A program made the position numbers and the translations under genes. Shown here piece after piece: positions 1 through 12,900 of a stretch of DNA of 64,000 bases. The number at the start of each line of letters is the position of its first letter. Position 1 is the first letter of the stretch. The DNA comes from Haliclona indistincta (lineage: Eukaryota > Porifera > Demospongiae > Haplosclerida > Chalinidae). The stretch covers positions 7,063,754 to 7,127,753 of the forward strand of contig OZ024792.1 of assembly GCA_964017065.1 (NCBI GenBank), read 5' to 3'. The notes beneath the pieces are model-generated. The model was not told where the DNA came from. It saw only the letters and a program-made list of their open reading frames with translations, and did not search any database.

Positions 1-3000
1 GTAGGAGTTTCCTGTGATGCGCCTATTGTTTAAGAACCATTCGAAATCAGGCGGACTGGGGTTACCCTCAGTCGAGAAGTTCGTACGTAAGGTGACGCCA
101 TTCCCCTGGTTCAGAACAATCGTCTGACCAACTTGAGCGGCTCCTGATCTTCTAACAGTTAATGTAACAGTTTCACTGGGAACATCGTTGAAAACTGGAG
201 CCGTAAAGGTATTGCGAATGTCTTCATATAGATCAAGAATAGTCATTACAGGGAATGGTACTTGAGTGAAGAAAGCTTGTGGCTGGTTCAGTCTATTGCT
301 AACACACAACACACCAGGACCTTGGAACTTGAACAGAGCGTTAGTTTCATATGTGAGAGGCATCTCGCTGTTAACAGTATGCACAAACTGTACGCCTTCA
401 AATCGAGACGGCGATTGAGTAGGAATAATCAAAGTTTGATCAGCGTAAATAAACCTGTCAGCATCGCTAAGATTAAAACAAGGATTTCCCCTTGGGACAT
501 CAACAGAAAAAAAATGCCCTCCGTTGACCTCAATCTGTATGCGATTAGAAACATTCTGCACACTGATCAAAACCTGAACGGGATCCTCGAGAGTGGTGTT
601 GCTGTTTTGGGTGGAGCTATCACCGACCACAGTCTGAGTATAGACAATGGTAGATCGATCAGGATACTGGGCAGTCGTGGTGAGCGTGTAGGAACGAGTA
701 CCCACGTCGCTGTTGGTGATCACACTCATGAACACAACACTTCCAAGATCTTCCTGTGGATCACCATCTGGTATAGCAATAGGGAGCTGACTAGTCTGGT
801 CCTCAGGTATGTTGTCACGGAAGGCGTCTAGGGAGAGACAACAAGTGTGTAATCTGCATAAATTTCTCTAAACTGTGCCTACCTCCAGGGCAGTTGTTGG
901 TGTTGCAGACTTCAGAAACAACGAGATTTGAATCATCAGAGCATTGGTCGGACGGTTGATTGGTGACTCGTGTACGACACAGAATTATCCTCACTCTCAC
1001 ACCTCCATTACATGTCCTGGAACACTAAATATACAAAGAGGTCATTAGTCAAGCACATAATAGTGCACTAGCAACTTACACCACTCCACTGCAGAGCAAC
1101 AAATTCAGGATCGTCGCTGACAGGAGGCTGGGTGGTAGGAGGAAGTGTGGTAGCTTGGGTAGGCTGGACAATGTTGACAGTGCTGTTAGCTCGATTCATC
1201 AGGTTAGCCATGTTACTAGCGATGCATGAATACATTCCAGAGTCACCTTGTTCTACACGTCTTATCACCAGGCGATCTGGCTCCACACTGATCCTGCCAC
1301 CGGTCATAAGCATGGTTGATCCTCGCCGCCACGATCTGGTTGCAGGAATAGGCGACCCTTCGTCTGACAGACCACACGTCAGGATGATGTCCAGTCCAAC
1401 GTTAGCTGTGACTGTAGATGAACCAATAGGAGCAGATCCACCATTATCAGTGATAGTGACAGGATCACTTGCAGCTACAATAGTCGGGGGACGGACATTG
1501 ATGGCTGCGATTTCGTTGCGAATAGCCATTGCAACATTATCAATGGTGGTAAAGAAGGCCCTGTTTGAAGAAGGACTAACACAGAGTAGACCGGGCTCCT
1601 GTACATTTCCTCCATTGGGAGCCATTCCTTCGAATGTATTCACTCCAGTGTTTGTGTTCAATCGAACCAGATTCGATATTCCATTGTAAGTTCTGGTACC
1701 ACTGGTGATAGTCATACCTGTGTACATGAAGCCATTCACATCCCTACACATGTCACCATTAGCAAGACGAATGATGTAGGCCTCCATCCCGTTGACATTA
1801 ACTCGAATGTTCGTCATATCGAAAACTTGCAACATGGTCTGTGGATCCATACGACTTGTAGATAGCATGAACGTTGTTCTCATGTGAGGAATGCCGCCAA
1901 GTTGAGTCCCGACGGTAGAGGAGGTGGAACCAGACAGTCGATCAAACCCCATGACACGGATAGCAAAGCTTCTCGTGTTAGTATCCACATTATTGATACG
2001 ATAGATGTAACTAGCTCCTCCCATTGGTAGGTTAACTTCACCTAGCTCAGGACGCGGTATCATATTCCTGTTCTCACCTGCATGAAAGAGACAGAAATCA
2101 CCTCATAGAACAATAATCCACATACCAGGACAGTCTAGTCTGTTACAGAACTGATAAGTAGTTGGAATGTTGACACTGAGCTGAGGATCTCGAGTACACT
2201 GAACAGAGAATGTAGCTCCAGAGCAACGCACTGTCCTGAACTGGATTCCAACACCGCAAGTACGAGAGCACTGCAATAGACAAGAGAATGAACACACACA
2301 CATCATGCACAGAGCCAAACAAACCATGGTCCATGGACCTATGACCCATCTTGACCCGTCTGATGCAGTAGGCCCTTCTGTAGTTACTGTAGGCGGTACA
2401 CCAGTGAAAGATGTGGTCGGAGGTGAAGATGGTGTAGTAACAGAAGGCTGAGTAGTATCAGTAGTCATAGGTGTTTCATTAGTAGGTGGCATTGTAGGAT
2501 TGAGAGCACTGTCTATAGCATCATTGATTTCTGCACGATTAGTGAAGAATGCACGAGAGCCATCATAGTACAGTGTTCCTGTCATAGCCATAATTCCAGG
2601 CATAGTACCAGTAAATGTAGTTACTGTTTGATCACCAGTATTGTAGAATACATACTGTCCAATGTTCATTAGTGTAAGAACAGGATTACCTCCTCCTGAA
2701 GGAAACACAACGAGATTTTGATTCTGGTATCGTATACTCTGGCCGGTTGTTATCTGCATACGTCGTGAGGAATCCGCTATAACTGTATCCATACCATCAA
2801 TGCTCACTATCACCATTCCATTCTCTGTTCTTACTGTAACCATTGGCGCAGCTGGAGTTGTGGGTGAAATTGTTGTTGGCGTAGTTGCTGGTGTAGCCGT
2901 CACAATCTGATTACCAACCATCATCACAACGCTGGCATCATTGGTGAAGAAAGCCATGTTTCCCTCAAAAAACAAAGTTCCAGGACCGGAAATTGCAGCT

Positions 3001-4657
3001 GCAGAGCCATCGTTAATAGCAGCACCGGAACCTTGTTGAACAGTGACTCGCTGAACACCGCTACGACTGAATACTTGATTCCCTCCCGAAGTGACTGTCA
3101 GAGCACCATTTGTGTAAGACAGCTGATCTCCTGCAGCGAGTGCGAAAGATTGAGTGCTTCCTCTCATGAGCTGCATCACTGATACACCATTGAAAGTGAC
3201 ACCAGTACTCGTTACAGTGAACTGTCCAACAGTACCTGAGAAGCTCATTATTGTTCTGATAATGCTCAGTACACGAGGGTTGTTGACAGACAGTGCTTGC
3301 TGAGTAGCAGTATTAGTAAAGGTATCAGTATACTGGGTAGCCAGAATAACAGCCCTACCGGCATGGGTTGTTGCTGTACTTTCCTGGACCACAACAAGTT
3401 GATTTATGTTGGGTATAGTTGTTAGTTGAGGTCCTCCAATGGTACTTCCAGTAAATAAGAAATCTCCGGCACTGTCATCAAAAGCCAACATTGATCCTGT
3501 AATACGAAAAGATCCATCTCCAAAATTGATCATCACATTGGAGCCAACAACCTCAAGATTGTAGCTAAGAGGTGGTATGGAAGGAGCTGGTGTGGGAGCA
3601 GCATTCCTGATGAATTCAGAAATGGCCGCACTCATAGAATACACTGCAGTTCGAGCGGCTTCGTTGATAAAGAGAGTTCCACCAGAAGCATCTCTGGTCA
3701 TCTTTGTTCCTGAAAATCGATACAACTGCTGACCAGATGTAACAATGGCATAGTTATCGATCATGAAAGTGTCAGCTCCTACTGATAATCTGTTCACTGC
3801 ATAGGCTAGATCACTCGTGGGAGTTATCTCTCTCACTCCTCCCATTCCTGAGAGCAGTAACATTCCGTCTGCCATTATATTTCCACTAGCAGTGCCAAAA
3901 GTCACTGGTGAACTAAAAGAGATTCCAAAGCTAGTCACAAATAAGCCTTGTTGTGAAGGTTGTATAGCCAAGTCTGTTGTCACAGTAACGCCACCAATCT
4001 CATCAGTACTTGACTTCATGGCATTCCAGCTTGGAAGATTAACAACAAATACCACTCTACTGGTAGAAGGACCAGTATTATTAGGGTTAGTGAAATCATA
4101 TGTACCAGCTGGTGGTAAGAGGGTAGTGTCTGCAGCATCTGTGTATAGTATGATGAGTGTATAATATTGACATCACTATGATGGTTGCTCACTAGTTTGG
4201 CAGTTAATCTGGTTGCATAACTCCATGCATAGTGGTCTGTTAGTACCAGTTGGAGTGCCGCATGTATCAGTTGCAGAGCCCAGGATCCCGTCTTGGTCAG
4301 TACACAACACTGAGCGTGTTCGCAGTCCACCACCACATGTCCTGGTACACTGCATGTAGTGTAAAATGAGTACTCATATATGGTTTATATCAGTGTATGA
4401 ACTCACTGGAGACCATTGACCTAGTCGGTAAGTAAACATTTGAACAGCTTGTCTTTTCTCCTAAAAGAGAACACGATATGGTGGATCATACATGCATAGT
4501 GTAACGTTACTTACCACAGAGACAGCATCATTATCTCGTCCCTTTACTGCAGCGCCTTGCACGGCAGTGAAGACCTGCACGTGTGCGCAAACTACAGTGC
4601 ACCACCCACTCTGGTTTGGCTCACCGTGACTAACGCGAATACCACAGCAGACCGCAT
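1..4657 (-). CDS. TSP1/Ig multidomain secreted or cell-surface protein, 3' end outside the window
   Basis: I read exons 4625-4657, 4515-4574, 4407-4460, 4193-4349, 2325-4138, 2126-2270, 1080-2077, 883-1024 and 1-827; they sum to 1410 codons with matching phases. The first two exons give a signal peptide (MRSAVVFALVT...), the third carries EKRQ, a dibasic cleavage-type site, and ends GQWSP. The 157-nt exon completes a TSP1 repeat (CTRTCGGGLRTRS...). The 1.8-kb exon encodes repeated beta-rich modules, each ending in G-x-L-[FYC] then [AS]-[VLF]-[FY]-[ST], with T/P-rich linkers. TSP1 exons at 2126-2270 and 883-1024 follow. The exon at 1080-2077 adds another module and an Ig domain (Cys, SWRR, DSGMYSC); 1-827 starts a further module and Ig-like domain. 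The role is unknown; adhesion or recognition is an inference from domain types. The C-terminus, and any membrane anchor, lies off the left edge. Confidence 0.85.
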
Positions 4658-5036
4658 GCCGCTAATATAGCTACACTGCGGAGTGGTCGTATACAGCAAC
4701 TGGGTCTTCTTGCAGCAAGATTACTTGCCTGTGCTGCAGTAGACTGCAGCTCAATGGCCGGCATGTATTGTTAGGCCGCTTTGCTGCGAAGCGCCGCAAC
4801 AACAACGCGTCCGTTGCGCCCAAAACATAACAGCGCGCGCATTCATTGAAGGACCGGCCAACAACTTCCTCGACTAGTCTGTTACTGATATTAGAGTTCG
4901 CAGTCTTGGTGTTACAGAGTCTACGACAAAATATTTTGATAAGCAATAACACTATAATTGTCTTGAACTAATATCAGTTCTGGCTGCATGCACTATTTGC
5001 ATGCCTACTATACTGTAGCTACGTTATAGTAACAAT
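4658..5036. other. 379-bp gap between the two left TSP1-module genes
   Basis: Holds the 5' flank of the gene starting at 4657 and the 3' flank of the gene ending at 5037. I see no gene. A GC-rich stretch near 4790-4840 with several CGC/GCG steps stands out from the AT-rich surroundings and may be promoter sequence. Confidence 0.5.
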
Positions 5037-8000
5037 CTACTGCAGTCTTGGACATTCTTGCACATTACAGAACCGGTAAGCATATGGAATATCCTCCCTG
5101 ATCTGATCACGAGATGACTTTTCAGTACACAGAGTAGTTCCTGACCAACAGCGCACACTCCTGGACTGTAGTCCACCACCACAGGAACGAGTGCACTAAA
5201 GCAAACAAGAGCAATTATAATAAAGAAATATTAACAATCACAAACAAACCGGGTTCCATGGTCCTATTACACAAGTTGACCAATCAGAAGTACTAGGCTC
5301 TTCTGTAGTAGGCATGCTAGTGGTAATAGGTGATGATGGAGTAGAACCAGTCGATGGAGTAGTACCAGTTGATGGAGGTGATGACGTACCAGATGGTGGA
5401 GTGGGTAAAGCAGTTTCAATCATAGTTTTTATCTCGTCGCGATTAGTGAAGAATGAACGTGAGTCATCATAGTACAGTGTTCCTGTAAAAGCATTTATCT
5501 CTGGTTCGGTACTGCCGAGATAAGTATGCGCTGTTTGATGATCAGAATTATAGACGACAAGTTGTTTTATGTTCATTAGCTCAAGCACAGGCATAATACC
5601 TTCTAAAGACCTAATAGATCTACCTTCTCGTAAAAAGGGAAACACGATCAGATTTTGATATCGATATCGTATTCCTTGACGAACTGTGACATCCCTACGT
5701 CGTGAGGCATTCAGTGTAACCACAGCATTACCGTCAATGTTCAATGTCACTGTTTCGTTCAGTGAAGTTATTGTAATTACTGGTAGTATGGGTTGAGTTG
5801 TGGGCGGGATTGCATCTTCTATAGCAGTATTTATTTCTGCGCGATTAGTGAATAATGCACGAGAGCCATCATAGTACAGTGTTCCTGTCATAGCCATAAC
5901 TCCAATCATAGATCCAGTAAATGTAGTTACTGCTTGATCACCAGTATTGAAGACTACATATTGTCCAATGTTCATTAGTGTAAGCACAGGATTACCTCCT
6001 CCTGGTGGAAACACAACGATATTTTGATTCTGGTATCGTATACTCTGGCCGGTTGTTATCTGGCTACGTCGTGAGGAATCCGCTATAACTGTATCCATAC
6101 CATCAATGCTCACTATCACCATTCCATTCTCTGTCCTTACTGTAACATTTGGCGCAGCTGGGGTTGTGGGCGGAGTTGTGGGCAGGGTTGTGGGCTGGGT
6201 TGTGGGCTGTGTAGAAGGTGTCGTTGTTCCAATCTGATTACGAATCATTGTCATAATGTTGGTATCATTGGTGAAGAAAGCCATGTTTTTCTCAATAAAC
6301 AAAGTTCCTACACAACCAATAGTAGCAGCAGAGCCATCATGAATACTAACACCAGAACCATGCTGAACTGTGACTCGTTGAACACCGCTACGACTGAATA
6401 TTACTCGATTTGGTCCTGAAGTAACTGTTAAAGTACCTTTCTTGTAAGACACATTGAATAAGGGGCACTTGATTGCGAAAGATTGAGTACTTCCTCTCAT
6501 GAGCTGCATCACTGATACACCATTGAAAGTGACACCAGTACTCGTTACAGTGAACTGTCCAACAGTACCTGAGAAGCTCATTATTGTTCTGATAATGCTC
6601 AGTACACGAGGGTTGTTGACAGACAGTGCTTGCTGAGTAGCAGTATTAGTAAAGGTATCAGTATACTGCTTAGTCAGAAAAACAGCCCTAATATTGCCGT
6701 GGTTTGTTGCTGTACTTTCCTGGACCTCAAAAAATTCACTTATGTTGCGTATAATTAGTTGAGGTGATCCAATGCTATCTCCAGTAAATACGAAAGGTCC
6801 AGCACTGTTATCAAAAGCCAACATTGATCCTGTAATACGAAAAGATCCATCTCCAAAATTGATCAACACGTTAGAGCCAACAACCTCAAGATTGTAGCTA
6901 AGAGGTGGTATGGAAGGAGTGGCAGCATTCCTGATGAATTGAGAAATGACAGCATTCATAGAATACACTGCAGTTCGAGTGGCTTCATTGATAAAGAGAG
7001 TTCCACCAGAAGCATCTCTGGTCATCTTTGTTCCTGAAAATCGGTAAAATTGCTGATGTGATGTAATAATGGCATAGTTATCGATCATGAAAGTGTCAGC
7101 TCCTACTGATAATGTGTTCACTGCATAGACTAGATCACTCGTGGGAGATATCTCTCTCACTCCTCCCATTCCTGAGAGCAGTAACATTCCGTTTGCCATG
7201 ATATTTCCACTAGCAGTGCCAAAAGTCACTGGTGAACTAAAAGAGATTCCAAAGCTTGTCACAAATAAGCCTTGTTGTGAAGGTAGTATAGTCAAGTCTG
7301 TTGTCAGAGTAACGCCACCAATCTCATCAGTACTTGACTTCATGGCATTCCAGCTTGGAGGATTAACCACAAATACCACTCTACTGGTAGAAGGACCAGT
7401 ATTATCAGGGTTAGTGAAATTATATGTACCAGCTGGTGGTAAGAGGGTAGTGTCTGGAGCATCTGTGTATAGTATGATGAGTGTATAATATTGACATCAC
7501 TATGATGGTTGCTCACTAGTTTGGCAGTTAATCTGGTTGCATAACTCCATGCATTGTGGTCTGTTAGTACCAGTTGGACTGCCACATGTATTGATTGCAG
7601 GGCCCAGGATCCCATCTTGGTCAGTACACAACACTGAGCGTGTTCGCAGTCCACCACCACATGTCCTGGTACACTATAGAAATAATAACAATACTGTATC
7701 AGCTAGGCATTTGATAATTATAATACTATGAGTCTAGGTATGTAATCATTATGTAGTCTACCCATCAGTACTCTGTGATCCTAATAAAATGCAGCTGGTC
7801 ATTCAATTTATGCATGGTGAAAGCTTATGTACAGCTTTACGCTGAACATGCATGCAGGCAGGTACTATGACATCCTGTCTCAGGCTAACTCATGTGAAAC
7901 ATGCCATTATATTCCAAGAATAAATGATCTTACTATATTGGTTCAGTTAGCAATATGTCTGAAACTGTGTGAAGTTCAGGCAGCTCGCCCACATCTTTAA

Positions 8001-9594
8001 CATGGTTCTCACTCCACTAAGGCTTCACTATTAAATCATGTGCCTTCATCACCTCAAATATAAACTGCCTCAATGTTCCAAGAATGAACACTCTCTAGTC
8101 AGGCTTCATTAATACTAGCAAATACACCATAAAAGGCAGCCAAACCTCATGTTCCAAGAACACTATCACTAAGTTACATGTCGGCAACTAAATATTAACT
8201 TTGATGACTCACATCTCAAAGTGTGCACTAGTTCTCACTCTATACTTAGGCTTCATCATTAAATCATTTTCAGCGATGGCCGATGCAAGCTACATGTTTG
8301 GTAAACCATGCACAGGTGCCATGGTGATTTTTTCGAGCCACTACAATTCTCACCCTAAAAGGTTTTAGTTGTACTCAAATCGTAGCGAACGGATGCAGCT
8401 GCATGTTCGGCAACTACACATACAGACATTAGTCTATAGGTGGTTTGATTCTAAATGATTTTTAGAATTACCTTGATCTACATGTAACTCTTACTGGGCT
8501 TAAATTCTGCTTAACTTATCATGTGCAACACAGAAATCAGTTTAGACTGCTACACTTCATATTTTAGACCTCTACCCTTCATATTTTAGACCTCTACCCT
8601 TCATATTTTAGACCTCTACCCAGACCTCTACCCTTCATATTTTAGACCTCTACCCTTCATATTTTAGACCTCTACCCTTCATATTTTAGACCTCTACCCA
8701 GACCTCTACCCTTCATATTTTAGACCTCTACCCAGACCTCTACCCTTCATATTTTAGACCTCTACCCTTCATATTTTAGACCTCTACCCTTCATATTTTA
8801 GACCTCTACCCTTCATATTTTAGACCTCTACCCTTCATATTTTAGACCTCTACCCTTCATATTTTAGACCTCTACCCAGACCTCTACCCTTCATATTTTA
8901 GACCTCTACCCTTCATATTTTAGACCTCTACCCTTCATATTTTAGACCTCTACCCAGACCTCTACCCTTCATATTTTAGACCTCTACCCTTCATATTTTA
9001 GACCTCTACCATTCATATTTTTAGTATAGAGTCTTTCGTTCATTTTACTCTATGTACAATAAATCATTTTCACACACATGATGAGTAGCCACCATCTAAA
9101 TTCTCAATCATTCCTACATATCATTGCTGAGCGGCAATGATAATTCAAAGTTTCTCTGCACTTAGTGTTGTCTTAATAAAACCACAGAACGGTGCAGTTT
9201 GAGCTATTAATTATCAACTCACTTGAGACCACTGGCCTATACGGTAAGAATGTGTTGGTGCAGTTTGCCTTTTCACCTGCAAGATTATAACAAATAAATT
9301 AATGCTGTGAGCTAAATTTGAACTTACCACAGGGACAACATCATTATCTATAGCTCGACCTGCTACTGCAAAAATGACCTATTACCAAGAAAGAAACTAG
9401 TACATTTTGACACAGAGGAAATTTGCTTGAATACAACAATAGATAGGCACATGAAATGAAGCTATATCAAAAAGAAAGCAAGAGACAAATGATTTGTGGA
9501 TCTATACAGTCAGTAGCTAATTAGACTAATCCATGAATGAGCTTACCATGAACAGCACCAAGAAGACTCTTGGCAGGAGTATAGTAGACTGCAT
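5037..9594 (-). CDS. TSP1-module protein, complete paralogue of the gene at 1-4657
   Basis: Exons 9547-9594, 9328-9378, 9223-9276, 7517-7673, 5250-7462 and 5037-5195 give 893 residues, stop TAG at 5037-5039. A signal peptide (MQSTILLPRVFLVLFM...) spans exons 1-2; exon 3 carries VKRQ, a dibasic site, and GQWSQ. The 157-nt TSP1 exon is almost the same as in the 1-4657 gene. The 2.2-kb exon holds about five modules with closing motifs such as GTLFIE...AFFTN and GTLYYD...LFTN, and a P/T linker made of short TTQP/TTPP repeats. The final exon is a second TSP1 repeat (CTRSCGGGLQSRS...) that ends the protein, with no Ig domain or membrane helix. It is probably secreted. The intron 7674-9222 holds a minisatellite and one arm of an inverted repeat. 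Function unknown. Confidence 0.85.
7697..8318 (+). repeat. Left arm of a long inverted repeat
   Basis: The sequence from AGCTAGGCATTTGATAATT onward recurs as reverse complement at about 12070-12643, with small indels and substitutions. It lies in the intron just upstream of the first TSP1 exon of the 5037-9594 gene. Could be a dispersed element of about 600 bp; no terminal repeats or ORF recognised. Confidence 0.85.
8555..9020. repeat. 22-bp minisatellite with 12-bp partial units
   Basis: Tandem copies of a 22-bp unit, core TTCATATTTTAGACCTCTAC, interrupted at irregular places by a 12-bp truncated unit (CAGACCTCTACC). Lies wholly in the intron 7674-9222 of a TSP1-module gene. The copies are nearly identical, which suggests recent expansion. 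There are no spacers, so it is not a CRISPR array. Confidence 0.95.
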
Positions 9595-9999
9595 GGCGGT
9601 CTACAGTTGCTAGCAATTCAATTGAACGGCTTAGCTGAACTATCATACTAGTACAGTGGCTTTTATAGTAGCCAAGCACCACGTGCACACTTAATTATTA
9701 CAACCCAAGCAGTGTATGACAATGACTGATATCATCTTCCTGTTAGGTAGACAACTTAATTCTCCTAAACTGGGCATCCAATCAATGCCACGCCCACTGC
9801 AGTCTGTCTCACATGAGTTGCATTACTGACACACTAACTGTTTATAACGAACTTAAATTTGCTAAGATTAACCCAAATTGAGATATTCATTTTTATAAGC
9901 AGCAGAATATGCATTTCTACAGCAGAGCTATAGTAAATAAACTAGCTACGGGTATCCAGCAAATTGCTGAACCCACATGCCTATAACTACAATTATTCA
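9595..9999. other. 405-bp intergenic gap
   Basis: Carries the promoter side of the 9594 start (TATA box at 9661-9667) and the 3' flank of the gene ending at 10000. No coding potential, repeat or RNA gene was seen. Confidence 0.5.
9661..9667 (-). promoter_or_regulatory. TATA box of the 5037-9594 gene
   Basis: TATAAAA on the minus strand about 67 bp upstream of the ATG at 9594. Position fits a core promoter with a short 5' UTR. No other motif was recognised in the 9595-9999 gap. Confidence 0.5.
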
Positions 10000-12900
10000 T
10001 TAGCTTGGACAGTCTTGAGTGTTACAGAACTGGTAAGCAGATGGAATGTTGTCTCTGAGCTGAGAGTCTTGAGTACACTGGGTCATAGTTCCAATGCAAC
10101 AATGCACCATCCTAAACTGGACACCAACACCGCACGAACGAGTACACTACAGTAAAAATAGTGATGAACAAACACAGAGAAAGAACAATGAATAACGTTA
10201 ACGTACTGCACCCCATGGTCCTATTACACAAGTAGACCATTCTGAAGTTATAGGCCCTCTTGTAGATATCATGGGAGGCATAGTAGATGCTGCAGGAGTA
10301 GGGTATGATGGCGTGGTACTAGATGTATTAGAAGATGGTGTGGTACTAGACGAAGGCATAGTACCAGATGATGATGTTGTAGTAGATGATCGCGTACTAG
10401 GTGACGCTGGAGAGGTGAGAACTGTTTCTATCATATTTTTCACTCCATCATGGTTAGTGAAGAATCCATGTGATCCATTATAATACAGTGTTCCTACTGA
10501 AGTGAAAACTCCAGGCATGCTACCAGTAAAAGTCAATGACTTATGTTCACCATCATTATAGATGACAAATTGTCCAATGTTCATTAGTATAAGCACAGGA
10601 TTGCCTCCTCCTGATGGAAACACAACGAGATTTTGATTCCGGTATCGAATGCTCTGCCCAGATGTGATGTGCTTTTGTCTCGAAGGTCCCAGCGTAATCA
10701 CAGCATTACCATCAACAGTCAGTGCATTCATTCTAGTTACCGTAAACACCGGCATTAATGCTTGCTCATTGATCTTCCTTACCACACTGGTATCATTCGT
10801 AAAGAAAGCCATGCTTTTCCTGACGAACAAAGTTCCAGGACCGGAAATTGCAGCTGCAGAGCCATCGTTAATAGCAGCACCGGAAGCTTGTTGAACTGTG
10901 ACTCGTTGAACACCGCTACAATTAAATACTTGATTCCCTCCCGAAGTGACCGTCAGAGCACCATTCGTGTAAGACAGCTGATCTCCAGCAGCGAGTGTGA
11001 CAGATTGAGTGCTTCCTCTCATGAGCTGCATCACTGATACACCATTGAAAGTGACACCAGTACTCGTTACAGTGAACTGTCCAACAGTACCTGAGAAGCT
11101 CATTATTGTTCTGATAATGCTCAGTACACGAGGGTTGTTGACAGACAGTCCCTGACCAGTACCAATATTAATAAAAAGGTCAGTGTACTCATTAGCAAGG
11201 ACGATATCTCTTGAAGATGTAGACTCCACAGTGGCTTCTTCGACGTGAAAGAAATGACTTATGCCTTGTATTGAAATTGCCAGACTTGTTCCAGTAAATA
11301 TCAGTGTTCCAACACTATTGTTTAAACCAGAAATTGACCCTGTGATACGATAAGCCCCTACTGAATTTCCAAAATTGATTAGCACATTGGAGCCAATAAC
11401 CTCGAGATTGTAACTAAATGGTGGTATAGCAAGAGGGAACGTGGAAGCATTCCTGATCAATTGAGTTACTTTAGTATTCATAGAATACACTGCAGTTTGA
11501 GCACCTTCGTTGATAAAGAGAGTTCCACCAGAAGCATCTCTGGTCTTCTTCAATCCAGAAAACCGATATAACAGTGCATTTGATGTAACAATGGCATAGT
11601 TATCGATCATGAAAGTGTCAGCTCCTACTGATAATGTGTTCACTGCATAGACTAGATCACTCATGGGAGATACCTCTCTCACTTCCCCTGCTGCTGGGAG
11701 CAGTACTACTTTATCTGCCAAGATATTTCCACCAGCACTGGTATAAGAGACCAGTGAACTAAAAGACAGTCTAAATCTATTGACAGAGAACCCTTGCTGT
11801 ATAACCACGTTTGTTGTTAGAGTAGCGCCTCCAATTTCATCACTACTTGTCATTATAGTTGCCCAGTTAGGAGGATACGGAATTAACAACACTCTACTTC
11901 GTGAAGAATTTGAGTTAGTGACATTATACTCACCAGCTGGTGGTAAGAGGGTAATGTCTGAAGAATCTGTATGAAAAAATAATACAGATGCTTTATTACT
12001 TCTTGCAAGGCGTAGACCGTATAAGCGTGGAGCACTAATGCATAAAATGTCATAAAGTCTTTGATCGAGCCTTCGTGCATGGTTTACTAAACATGTAGCC
12101 TGCATCCGCCATCGCTAAAAATGATTTAACGATGAAGCCCAAGTATAGTGAGAACTAGTGCCCACTTTGAAGATGATGTGAGTAATCAAAGTTAATATTT
12201 AGTTGCCGACATGCAACTTAGTGATAGTGTTCTTGGAACATGAGGTTTGTCCGCCTTTTACCGTGTATTTGCTAGTATATTTGACATGATTGAGGCACAT
12301 GATTTAATAGTGAAGCCTTAGTGGAGTGAGAACCATGTTAAAGATGTGGGCGAGCTGTCTGAACTTCACACAGTTTCAGACATATTGCTAACTGAACCAA
12401 TATAGTAAGATCATTTATTCTTGGAATATAATGGCATGTTTCACATGAGTTAGCCTGAGACAGGATGTCATAGTACCTGCCTGCATGCATGTTCAGCATA
12501 AAGCTGTACATAAGCTTTCACCATGAATAAATTAAATGTGCAGTTGCATTTTATTAGGATCATAGAGAACAGATGGGTAGACTGCATAATGATTACATAC
12601 CTAGACTCACATTATTATAATTATCAAATGCCTAGCTGACACAGCATTAGTGACTGCAAGGTGACGCTTTACACTCAAATCTTCCATGCAAGTACATGTA
12701 AAACCTCTGTATCAGATTTGGCTTGAATAACAAGGTACTGTACTAATGTGTCAAGTTTCTGACATAACTCACTAGTTTGACAGTTAATCTGGTTGCAGAA
12801 CTCCATAGATAGTGGTCGATTGGTACCATAAGGACTGCCACATGTATTTATTGCAGGACCCAGGACCCCATCTTGGTCAGTACACAGCACTGAGCGTGTT

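Noticed and set aside
262..831. Plus-strand open frame of 189 codons
   Set aside because: It is antisense to the minus-strand exon 1-827, whose product continues in phase from the TSP1 exon and contains Ig-like sequence.
4671..4952. Minus-strand open frame of 93 codons upstream of the first TSP1 gene
   Set aside because: Low-complexity translation with no homology; it sits in the promoter region and has no splice link to the signal-peptide exon.
8555..9020. CRISPR-like repeat array
   Set aside because: Units are directly joined with no unique spacers, and the context is a eukaryotic intron.
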